DNA of 64,000 nt from Mortierella sp. BCC40632 (Eukaryota > Mortierellomycota > Mortierellomycetes > Mortierellales > Mortierellaceae), in assembly GCA_011634665.1 (NCBI GenBank), contig WAEK01000019.1, positions 930,001 through 994,000 on the forward strand, given 5' to 3'. The translations under genes and the position numbers were made by a program. The notes under the pieces are model-generated. The model was not told the origin of the DNA and ran no database searches. It saw only the letters and a list, made by a program, of their open reading frames with translations. Within the stretch, counting starts at the first letter, position 1, and the number at the start of each line of letters is the position of its first letter. Below are positions 23,434 through 33,731 of this stretch, piece after piece.

Positions 23434-25478
23434 ATGGACATCTCCATCACTGATCCTCTGGATTGGCCCGCCGAGTTTGTTCCTCTGAGAGAAATCGATT
23501 CTCACCTCCGATGCCCAATCTGCAAAGAGTTTCTCCGGGCCGCCATGATGCTCCAGTGTTGTCACAATTTTTGCTCGGAGTGCATTCGAAGACACCTTGA
23601 CAAAGAGTCTACCTGTCCCGCTTGTCGAGTCGCTACCTCAACCTCACAGCTCCGTCGTAATGTCACCCTTGACGAAGTGGCTCATAGTTTCGTGGACTGC
23701 AGGTAAACCAATGTCCTGGTGTTGGACTCTTTTTTTGTCGAAACCTCTAGAGAATTGGTGGCAAAACTGTACTATTAACTCGTGCATTCTCGGTACATCA
23801 AGATCGCAGTTACTGAAGGTTGTCAAGGGTCCCGTAGACCTTGGTCATCGGAAAGTACAGCCGCCGCCTACGACGAAAGAGACTGAAGACTACGACATTA
23901 TCATTCCACAGCAAAAGAGACGACGAGTATCAACGAGGATATCAACCAGGGCTACTCGATCCAGTCAAGAGCACCATCCAGCAGCGACGGACGACGATAT
24001 AGATGATGAAGACTTTGTATTTCATTCTCAGGAGTCTATTAAGCCAAATTCTCACAAAGGGAAGAGCGTTGATCGGCAAAAGACAGGTGGGCTTGCTAGA
24101 TGACTTTATCCTGGATTATTGTGTTGAAAGCAAAGTGAGCATACTCTAACCCTTTCCCTGACTGCCTTCTATGAACCAGGACCAGTGTTAAGATCCAGAG
24201 CAGGAGCAGGAGGTGCATCAAATAATGACAGAGGTGATATTGTTTCTTCACAGGACTCTATCATTCCCAATCCCCTTCCACCCTCTGCATCCACCAATGG
24301 ACAGCCGCAACAGACTTTCAAGCACAGTCTCGTTCAGTGCCCTGTGTGTGCGGTAGGAGTTCCAGAATCATATACCAACACCCATCTTGACAAATTCTGT
24401 TTCCAGGAAAAGAAAGATCCTGCCTACACTATCCAATACGACTTGATCAGTACTCAGGCTCCTGAGGTTATCCGCCTCTACGAACGACAAGGAACATCTA
24501 CGAGTGACGTGGTCAGAACAGCTCCTGCCTCGCCACAGCGGAGCAAAATTGGCAGTGCCTTTGATGCCCTCTCTGGATTTAATGGCAAGTCGGCACAAAC
24601 ATCCTCCTTTCAACCGAAATTGGAAATGTCAGTATCGCCAAGGAAACCAGCACCAGCGATGCCAAGGTAATTGGGTTGTAAATGCTACCAACCTGACTGT
24701 TGAAGCTTCCTTAATTTTCTCCGCTCACTGACAAACCCTCTCTCAATCCCTACTAGGCTTCCTAAAGTTTTCTACAATGTTACCAATGACCGACAACTTC
24801 GGAAACTACTACAGGTACGCCACAGTGCAAAAAAAAAGCCTCTTTCTCTTCCTTTTGCAGTCTTTGATTCGAGCAAGACTTTGTTGTATCATTCATCTCT
24901 ATCTGATTCCATAGGAACTTGGACTCCCAACCCATGGAGACAAGCAATTGCTTCAGAAACGTCATGCAGAGTATGTCACTATCTATAATGCCAATTGCGA
25001 TTCTACTCGTCCTCAATCGATCGCACAGCTCAAAAAGTCATTGACGGCATGGGAGCAAGCGTATGAAAGAGATTTACAATCAAAAGAAGCGCAACGAAAA
25101 GCCCAAGATGTCTTACAGAAACAACAACAAGAGTTGGCGTTACAGCAGCAGCAGCAGTTGACCTCAGAAAGCAACATTTCATCTTCGCAACCACTCTCCC
25201 AATCGTCCTCCCAACCTTCTTCACAACCCTCTTCTCAAACGACCCCAGGAAATTCGTCTGCACAAGTGCAGAACCATGTGAATAATAGCCATGTTGCAGT
25301 GGCAGCCTCTTGGGCCCATCTGAGTGCGCATGCATTCAAACACAAGGACGAGTATGATGAACTAATTGCTGATATCAGGAGAAGACAACAGGCTGAAAAG
25401 GAAAGGATCCGAGCTGAAGAAGAAAAAAGGAATCGAGAGAAGGAGCAAGCATTACCAACGGGAAGCGGTGTCGCATGA
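23434..25478 (+). CDS. RAD18: RAD18-type E3 ubiquitin ligase, postreplication repair
   Basis: With RAD6 it monoubiquitylates PCNA at stalled forks. Six exons give 553 residues: 23434-23702, 23751-23757, 23810-24086, 24180-24666, 24757-24814 and 24915-25478. A RING at 27-64 has C27, C30, C42, H44, C47, C50, C61 and C64. A UBZ4 finger has C238, C241, H253 and C258 (CPVCAVGVP, HLDKFC). A SAP motif at about 347-375 reads VTNDRQLRKLLQELGLPTHG. The 7-nt second exon is needed to keep frame and gives VDCRELLLKVVKG; its donor GTGGCA is weak, so this joint is the least sure. The C-terminus is Gln/Ser-rich and ends in a charged helix, where other RAD18 proteins bind RAD6 and polymerase eta. Confidence 0.92.
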
Positions 25479-25896
25479 AAGAAAAAGGGGAAAGGAGTGA
25501 AAAGAGAAAGAAACCCCTCCTCATTTTTTTTTAACCACTCTCACATTAAAGCGCGTCTTGGCACATTGTACAGCATAGTTTTTTTTTTTTAAAAAAAAAA
25601 AATATTCGTGTCTTTTTCCCTTCCCTCATCCCATAATCTACCAAATCTTTACAAGAGTCTTTTCTTTGGATCATCAACATCATCAAGACACGCGAGCTCT
25701 CTTTTTTTTTCTCTCTCTCTTTCTCAAAAACCAAGGTACGATTGCTCCTGCGGGAGGTTGAGATCTCATGAGAGTAGTCTCTCTCACATACACATACACA
25801 TACACATATACAAACACATACAAACACACACACACACACACACACATTCTCTCTCTGTCTTTCTCTCATATAATCTGAACAACAATTACACACACA

Positions 25897-25956
<60 letters not shown>

Positions 25957-26030
25957 TTGAGGTGGTGGCGATTGTATTGAAAAAGTTGTCAGAGTCCTCG
26001 AGTGCTCCATGGGTTTATTTGACGAGATAC
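25479..26030. other. Convergent 3' spacer with CA and poly(T) tracts
   Basis: Between the RAD18 and eL33 stops. It holds ACACAT/CA repeats (25795-25848) and a 56-base T run (25900-25955). No gene. Confidence 0.75.
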
Positions 26031-27568
26031 TTAAACTCTATTAATTAGAAAAGAAAATCATGGAGGGAAAAAAAAAAAAAAAAAAAATCACAAGATGGTT
26101 AGTGTCCAATTCATATCTAACAGTTCTTCTTCCTTCGTGAATTCATTGTCCTGAGAATTGACATATTACGTACCTGGAAGGGTACATCATCTTTTTTTTT
26201 GTATAGATCCCATTCCCGTAGAGAAATGAACAAGGTGCCGGAAAAAAAAAAGAGAGAAAATAGTTGCAGGTTTCGGTTAGTAATCCTTTCTTCCTGATAT
26301 TTGGTTGAAACACAACAATCCCTTCATCCCGAGTCAAATTAAAATAAAATAAAATAAAAAAAGGGACGTACGACGCGGACAGAGGCACCGAACGACTTGG
26401 CGGGCAAGTTGTTGCGGAAACGGGCCTTGACGACACCGGAACCACCGTGGGCACGGGTGACACGACCCCAGATGCAGCGGATCTTGGAGCCGTTGACCTC
26501 GCTCTTGGCACGGTAGACGAAGGCAATACGCTTGCCGAGGTAGAACTCGGTGTCGGCAGCGGTCTTGACGCCCTCGATCTGGATCAAGGAGATGTCAGGG
26601 CGCTGGTTGCGCTTAGCGCGCTTGAAGCCAAGAACACGACCTTTAGCGTAAAGACTATTATGTGGAAAAATAGAATAGAGAGGTTGGCACGGGACGATTA
26701 GTGGCGAGCACTGGAAAAAGGTTCTTTTCTGTAGTTTCTGGCTGGATGGTGTCCATGATATATAAAATAGAAAAGTCGAGTCGACTGTTGGAAGAACGAA
26801 CTGCCTCAGGTTCTGAAATACGAGATTGGGTACAGCAGTAGGGTTGGGGAAGGGGGGCTCCAAGGACTCTGGGGGTACGTTTTGTTCTCATCCAAAACAC
26901 CCATGTCGTTATCCGTGATCTGATGTCCCGTGTTGGTGGCAAGTGGTCATCTGCCAGGAATGGAAGTGTGCAATGGATGTACGACTCTGGATGCAAAAGA
27001 AACAGACATCGCTCCGTTCCTTTGCTTCACAGAGTCCGTTTTGGCGAGTTGGTCCCTGCAAGCATCTCTGCAAGTCTCGATCGGTCCACTTTTCGGTAAG
27101 GAGGAATCATAGGTTCTCCATGGAGTCACTGTTCTCGAACTGGCCTTTTTTTTTTTTTTTTTTTTTTGTTGCCTGTACCAAGTAACAGCATCGCAGTTGG
27201 CTCTCCCCATCAAGACTGTCATCTGGCTATTGTGGCCAGACGAGGTTCTCAATAGCGCCAATGAGTCGTCTGGTTTGCTGATGGCTGCCCTTGCTGGGAT
27301 TCATTGCTCAGTACTCCAGTACATCCCGATTAACCCCTCTCTCCCCAAGTCGATCGGAAGGAAAGAAGAAAAAAAAAAAAAGTTGCTGGCATCCCTGATG
27401 TTGGAGTTGACCGACTCCAAATATCGTCCCTGTCGCCTCTTTGCCTTTACTGTCCGTGAGTCGTATCGATGGAGTGGTCGATAAAGGCAGAATAGGACGG
27501 ATGGATTGATGGAGGATGCTCAATCCCCTTTGGATATTTGAATGCCTCTAGGTCACCCACCGAGACAT
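26031..27568 (-). CDS. RPL33: 60S ribosomal protein eL33 (RPL35A / Rpl33)
   Basis: A structural protein of the large ribosomal subunit. Four exons on the minus strand give 104 residues: 27561-27568 (MS and part of Arg), 26372-26654, 26174-26190 and 26031-26037 (the last two bases of Arg codon completed, Val, stop). The product reads [66 protein letters not shown] and ends MMYPSRV, matching human ...VMLYPSRI. The 906-bp first intron is typical of ribosomal protein genes. The last exon, only 7 nt, was found from the expected ending and has a good branch/pyrimidine region. A 23-nt alternative intron near 26151 was judged too short. Confidence 0.93.
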
Positions 27569-27943
27569 GTTTTCTAAATTGGACTAGAGAAAGGAAGGAC
27601 AAGACTTTTGCCCCAGAGGGGAATACTAAATTGTTTTTTGGATCTCCTCCGGGGGCAAAAATTTCACCATATTCTTATACGTCATACATATTTTTTTTTG
27701 ATTTTTAGCCTCCTTACAGACCCAAGAGATGTTGATACCACACCTTCATCGTTCTTGACATAGACTAGCTTCCTCTTTTTTTTTTTTTTTTTTTTTTTTT
27801 AATAAATTTATTACTGTTACCATTCGATCTTTTGGCAGGATGAACTGAACCTGGTCCCAGGGCTACACTAGACTGAAAATAAATAAATAAAGTAGGCTAT
27901 TTACAAGGGGTGCATCGTGATAGGAGATGACAGATGCCAGACG
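27569..27943. other. Spacer upstream of eL33
   Basis: Promoter side of eL33 and 3' flank of the next minus-strand gene. Contains a T run at 27777-27800 and CCCCGGAGG-like palindromic text near 27615-27655 (CCAGAGGGG and CCTCCGGGGG). No gene. Confidence 0.5.
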
Positions 27944-28984
27944 CTATGCTTTGTTCTTTAAGAGACTGCCAGCCATGTTTCCGAGAGAACCCAGTGCACT
28001 CCCGCTTCCAGACTGAGAATTGCCGCCCATAAGTGCACTCATGGCACCACCAACAACCCCGCTTGCACCGCCTTGGCCACCCATCATACCCATCAAGACA
28101 GATTTCATATTGTCGCCTGAAAAGATCTTGTTTCGCAGCTCTTTCTCTAGGCTCGCCATCTAAGGATCAGGAGGTGGGGTTATGTTAAATACCTACTTGA
28201 GAAAGAGACAAGGCGATACGAGAAAAGAAGGGGGGGGGGGAGAAAAGGAAAAATGACTTACCATTTGAGACTCAAACTTTTGCAAGAAAGGTTGGATCAA
28301 CGTAGTGATCTTGGGTCCCAAGACCTTCTCGATCACACCCTGGATCATGCTTCCTCCCATTCCTCCCATGGCTCCAGATGCATTGTTGCCACCACTGCCT
28401 CCCAAGAACTTGGTCGCCAAACCAGCAGCCATACCCAATCCTCCGCTGCCGGCATTCCCGTTCTTGTCGACTAGTTGTTGGATCGCTCCGCCGATCGCCG
28501 AGGGCAGCATGGAAGAAAACTTGCTTCCCATACTACCACTAGCCTGTTGGATCATGGGCCTGGCTGCTTCTAAGGTCGAATTGACCATACCATCTTGGCC
28601 TGAGGAAAGAAAGTCAAGATTGAATCCACCGGGACCTGCAGCACCGCTTTCACTCGCCTTTTTGAAGAGGACATTCTTGGCAATGTCCATGACACCGTTG
28701 GTCATGAACGAATCCATTCCTTCTGAGGCTGTATCCACGGTCGAGCCAGTGATGGATGATACTTGGTCCGTAAATTTGGGTCCGAGTTGTGTGACCAGTT
28801 GAGAGAGAAGAGGATTGCCACTACCACCTCCATCGTTTCCAGTGAGGAAGTTCATGATGGTAGAAGGGAGACCACTCTTGACCTCCGATTTTGTGCTGTC
28901 AAACTGTTCGGTAATCTTAGACTGAATAAGCGGGCGAGCTTGTTGCTCGAGCATATTCGTCAACATGGGGCCGAGTTTGTCCAT
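27944..28984 (-). CDS. Gly/Met/Ser-rich protein of unknown function
   Basis: Two exons, 28262-28984 and 27944-28159, joined in phase 0, give 312 residues. The N-terminal third is amphipathic (MDKLGPMLTNMLEQQARPLIQ, then FDSTKSEVKSGLPSTIMNF). The middle and end contain repeated glycine-rich segments such as GGMGGSMIQGVIEKVLGPK and MMGGQGGASGVVGGAM, with predicted short helices between. There is no signal peptide or membrane helix. Repeated phrases of the form (L)PS-I-x-x-x-(I/L)-x-G suggest internal duplication of a helical unit. No family was recognised. The splice sites are clean and codon use is like that of neighbouring genes, so I regard it as a real, probably abundant protein. Confidence 0.75.
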
Positions 28985-30672
28985 GATGGGTAAAGAAGTA
29001 GGGGGTAAAAGGAAGGTTGATTGTGAGGTGAGAGATAGATACGGATTAACTTTTGGGAGTTACGAAATCTTGGATAGACAATGAACAGATCTGTGGGAGA
29101 TAGAGAAAAAGAAGAAAAAAAACAAGTCGGTGAGAAGAGTAAAATGGGGGAGCTTTATGATGTAAGGAGGAAAAAAAAAATAGCAATTAAGCGAAACCAC
29201 TGTAGGTCGGCTACAGGACGTGGCGCGGCAGGGGTGAGACCCCAACCAGGGCGCCTCACAGTCCAATACTCCAAAGCAACCCGGATGCTGTCCAATGCGA
29301 GGTAAACCCAGATACTTCTCTTGGTCATGTAAAATTGTCTAACACAGGCGAAGCTATTACTTGAGTAAAACACCACTCGTTCATGTCTCGTACACAATCC
29401 TTTTGTACGTTTCTTACATTCCCATCGTTTGGCATCATGTCTACGTTTCCGTAACTCATCAGGGGGACGGGTAGTCTAGAAAACGAGAATGAAAAGCTAG
29501 GCGATTGGGTGTAGGTAAAGAGCTACTATTGTATATGGAATCGGTCTTCGTCAGATGTCAGAGTCCCTCGCTAGAACCCTCTTCAGCATGGCTGGGCAGT
29601 TGTAGAGCCATGCTTGATGGGCGGAATAAGGCGTTATCCTGGTCCTTTAGCACTCTCCAGAGTCCGAGAAAACGTCCTAGACGACTCTGTCGACGTCTTT
29701 GATGTGCCCCTGTGTATCGACCTCCAAAGTGACTAGGCTAGTAGGGCTTATTATGATCCGCGCAATAAAAATGACGCCTATCGCTTGATTCGCTGTCTGG
29801 AACTACTTAACACCACCAAGTCAGGCCATTGCTCCGGATCCTTTTTTTTTTTTTTTTTTTTTTTAATAGACTCAATCCTGGTATTTTTACCTTTGTCTTC
29901 TTCAGCGAGCAGTTTAGAAGCTAATCTGCACGAGCTTGACCATCCTCTAACGGAGGCACCCCGATCGCAGCCAACCAATATCTTTTTTTTTTCTCCTTTG
30001 GTAGAATTGTCAAAACAAGATTAGATACGCCTTGCAAGTCGAGTAGGTCTCTGGTTCCTTATCCTGCACTTGTGCGTTGCTATTTTCATCGACTCTACCA
30101 TCTGACGAGCCGTCGAACGTTTGCCCTCCAGACAATGGTAAACCTCGACAGTGGCAAAGACAACCGGTTGCAAGTTAGTATTCGCAATATATCTACCATG
30201 TGTAACAGTTCTTCGAAAGAGAAGTTTTGTTCATTGCCAAGCCTTGCCAGGTGTCAAGATGTAAGGATAGGAAGCTTTGCCTACTCTCGACTTGAGTTAC
30301 TTGAAGCTTCGTAGTGGACTACATAGAAAAAGCAACATGTTTGTATTGAGAATGAAAATTTTAGTATAACAGAAATCGTAGAGACAAGAGCAAAGGAGAA
30401 GATTGACGAAAGATGATTTAAAAAAAGAAAGGAAAAGAAAGGAAAAGACAAGGAAAAGGTCCACAAAGCACTTTTTCTTTCTTCATTACCCCCCTCCCCA
30501 CCTCCCCGAACCTGTGATGCGGATCGAACTGACTGCACTCTGGAGTCTTCTTCCGATCGCATGCCTTAACATTCTCGTTTGGCTGTTTTTTACAGGTCGT
30601 ATCTACCCTTCTTCCACGTCTTTATTGACGAGTGCACCACCACCACCACCAGCACCCGTTTCTACCATCAAG
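28985..30672. other. Divergent spacer, 1.7 kb
   Basis: Between the Gly-rich gene and the thioesterase gene. It has T and A runs, a small perfect stem (AGCATGGCT / AGCCATGCT, 29585-29613) and unremarkable mixed sequence at 29200-29760. The last 160 bases before 30673 stay open in the thioesterase frame. No other gene is supported. Confidence 0.5.
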
Positions 30673-31820
30673 ATGGCCTCTTCGATCACGAGGCTCACCT
30701 CGGTGATCCAAAACGCTACCGCCAAGCATTCTGCTACCGTCATCTTCATCCATGGACTTGGAGACAGTGGTCATGGATGGTAAAGTGAACTCTTGCAATT
30801 CATTTCGAAATGTTTCCTTCCCGGCCCCACAGTGACATGGACTTGAGCAAGTGCCTGCTTCTGTTAACAATGACACCTCTGATTCCCATATTGGTTACGA
30901 CCGAAAAAACAAAAAAAAATAGGGCACCCGTCGGTGAACAGGTATTTTGGCTAGGTTATCTAGCAACAATATTCGATGAGCCAGATTTGAAACCATATTG
31001 CCAATATCCCTGGAAGTGATCTACAAACAACAACAACAACAACAACAACAACGGTAGCAAAGCAGCTACGAAAAAAAAAGGGGAGATCCTTGAGTTTCTC
31101 AGAAAATTATCTCTTGTCTTTTTTGTACTAGCTTGGCGCATACCTTCCGCATGTCAAGTTCATTTTCCCCAACGCTCCTTCGCAGCCCGTTACCCTCAAC
31201 CTCGGAATGAGGATGCCTTCATGGTATGATATTATTGACCTTGCTGATCTTAACCAAGATCAGGATGAAAAGGGAATGCTCGCTTCCCGTCAGCAAGGTA
31301 TGTCCAGGGCTCCTTTTCCTTCAATGAAAGCTGTGCTTTATCTGGAATTCGAAAGCTCGATCATGTATGCTGACCCTTTTCTTTACTCTCTTTCTTCTTT
31401 TTACAAACAGTGATGCAAATTGTTCGAGAAGAAGTTGAAGACCACGGAATTCCAGCCAACAGGATTGTGATCGGTGGCTTCTCGCAAGGGTGTGTCATGG
31501 GATTGTTGTCAGGATTGACATCCGAGTACAAGTTTGCCGGCATTGCTTCTCTGAGTGGCTACGTTCCTCTTCACAAAAAGTTCATGACCATGGTCTCGGA
31601 TGCGAACCGAAAGACGCCCATCTTCTGGGGTCACGGTGATGCTGACCAAGTTGTCCGATACCAGTACGGTGTAGAGTCGGTGAACCTGTTGAAGGAAAAC
31701 AAGTACAACGTCAACTTCAACACTTATCGTGGCATGGGACATGGATCTTGTCCTCAGGAGCTCAGAGACCTTTTGGCATTCTTGAAGGATACTATTCCCG
31801 AGGACGCTGGAACTGCTTAA
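30673..31820 (+). CDS. Acyl-protein thioesterase (APT1/LYPLA family)
   Basis: A serine hydrolase that removes palmitate from proteins. Four exons give 233 residues: 30673-30779, 30923-30941, 31132-31297 and 31411-31820. The alpha/beta-hydrolase fold is complete: oxyanion region FIHGLGDSGHGW, NAPSQPVTLNLG, MPSWYDI, nucleophile S122 in GGFSQG, D174 in HGDADQVV and H208 in GMGHGS. Exon 2 is only 19 nt. The ATG at 30673 matches cytosolic relatives. Upstream, the same frame is open back to an ATG at about 30519 and would add a hydrophobic helix, with a possible leader-intron acceptor at about 30596; the shorter form is preferred. Confidence 0.93.
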
Positions 31821-31968
31821 GTTTCTCCAAAGTCAGAGCAACACTATCAGCTCTACAAAGAATCACAGGACAGTCTATGCTCATTCATCGAGCCTGTCTC
31901 GATTGTATTAAAAAAAAGTTGGAAGAGATAGTGCCACAACACTGCTTTATTCCTCTACTACTCTCTGT

Positions 31969-33114
31969 CTATTCAGCGTCATTGTTGGTTTCTCTCTTGG
32001 CTCTAGGAGGTCTTGGTTTCTTGTACACGACTTCTTGTCGACCGGCCTTCATTGCTGCATATCGACCACAGGTGAATAGGTAGTCACTCAATCGATTCAG
32101 GTAAATGGCGACGCTCTTGTCAACGCGTTGTTCTTGAGCTAGAGGAACAACCCTTCGCTCTGTTCTACGACTTACTGACCTTGCGACATGCAACGCGGCT
32201 GCAGCCTTGCCACCGGACTATCAGAATAGGATAAAACAAAAAGTTGAGGGATCAATTGAATGACAGCCATCAGAGATATTCAAATAATTCAGCAAGGGTG
32301 CCTCTACAAAGCACCTACTGGAAGAATAAAAGAGGTTAATGGAGGCAGTTCTTGATCCATGGTATCGATCCAAGTCTCTAGGTCCTGGACATGCTGACCG
32401 TCTGAGTCAAACTCTGTGCGGATCAATCGAGGCGCTGTAGCGGTGTCGCGAGGTGTGGCAATGTTGGCGCCAATATCCTGCAATAGACACTGGATCTGTT
32501 CCAATTGTTTGACCATTTCCTGAACACTCTTGCCTTGGTCAAGGCAAAACTCTCTAGCTAGACTAGGGTGTCCATACACAAACACCGGATGTACCCGAAT
32601 TATATGTTGTATGTTAGACAGAAATGGTCTTTAAGTGTAATCCAATTGCTAATCATGAGTAGAATGTTATTCGTACCCAATAGAGGAGGAAAGCTCATCG
32701 TTGGTCCCTTGAGATGCGAACAAGAGAAAACTAGTCGTTAGAATTTGGTCCGACACGACTTTTTTTTTTTTTTTTTTTTTTTTTCCTCCTCTTTGCTGTT
32801 CTTCGAACAAATAGAGATTAGGTCCTACCAAGAGCATCAAACACGACGTCGTCTTTTGGCCTGCGCTCTCCTGTAAAGAGAGCTGATGTTCCTTTGTCGC
32901 CCGTCTTTGTGTAGATCTTTGGTCTTCCTGCAAAAACCCTAGTGAGTGCCAGATCAGCGGGAACCGTATCTTTGGATTGAGTACGTCATTTCTCTTTATC
33001 CGCTCTAGCGCATCGAGAAAAATAGAGTGATGCTGAAAGCTGGTACCTCGAGCTTGTGGACAGGGAGCAAGTACTCCCACGCTTTATTGTTGACCTAAAG
33101 GCGTTCAGGAACAT
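31969..33114 (-). CDS. MMAB: Mitochondrial cob(I)alamin adenosyltransferase (MMAB/PduO type)
   Basis: It transfers adenosine from ATP to cob(I)alamin to make the coenzyme for methylmalonyl-CoA mutase. Five exons on the minus strand give 218 residues: 33081-33114, 32829-32927, 32677-32707, 32319-32562 and 31969-32217. The ATP-binding N-terminus [20 protein letters not shown] is intact, followed by [42 protein letters not shown] and [35 protein letters not shown] at the start looks like a short mitochondrial presequence. The exon 1 donor is one of two phase-compatible choices (33080 or 33074). The 3' end lies 148 bp from the convergent thioesterase. Confidence 0.93.
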
Positions 33115-33731
33115 GTCGATTCAGATTCCTTTAGAAAATAGAGATGAGCAGGAGTCCCGGATGATGGCGATTGAAAAGTGAATGTTGGAGAGAGAGAGAG
33201 AAGAGAACAATCAGAGTGATCAAAAGTCCATTTCTTGAAGCATGGCTCGTCAAAAAGCCACCACAGGCCATGGACCTTGAGCGGTGCCCATCTGCGACTC
33301 GCTGGACTGCGGAGCCAACGGGTTCCCTGACTGCTACTACGATCGTCTCTCTAAGAGGAAAAATTACGCGCGCGAAGCGTTGTAGTTTGCTGGATAATTC
33401 CCACGCCTCAAAGAGAGGGGCTCATTGGCTCCCTTCTCGGACACGGAAACAGCGCTGCGCCGACAACTGAGAAGATAGTTGGGATACTCTGATAGAGAAA
33501 ATCCTTTCTTGTCTTGTCCAAGTCTCAGCGCAATCATCTCTAGGATCGTCTCTTCGGGCCTTGAATAGCCGTATGCCAAGCCCTCGGTGTCTAAAAAGGA
33601 AAATCGTGTTCTCCGGCTCCACTTTGCTCTGCTACTATTTAGCTCGGCCCTCGTTCCTCCGAGCCCCGATTCTTTTTTCCTCTCCAACTCCTAATAGCTC
33701 TTCCATCAGACCATTGTCGATCTGGGTCATC
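33115..33731. promoter_or_regulatory. Divergent promoter of MMAB and the iron-sulfur fusion gene
   Basis: A 617-bp spacer between two genes whose products both look mitochondrial. An in-frame ATG at 33573 would extend the fusion protein by 53 residues, but the ATG at 33732 begins a better presequence. Confidence 0.45.

Noticed and set aside
26143..26190. eL33 ending by read-through, or by a 23-nt intron
   Set aside because: The family ends ...YPSR(I/V); only the 7-nt exon at 26031-26037 gives this, and 23 nt is too short to splice.
26870..27500. Possible gene inside eL33 intron 1, or an intronic snoRNA
   Set aside because: Frames have no resemblance to known proteins; I could not find a convincing C/D box pair on the minus strand.
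33561..33731. Upstream extension of the iron-sulfur fusion protein
   Set aside because: The added residues are less presequence-like and lie in the divergent promoter; ATG 33732 is a better start.
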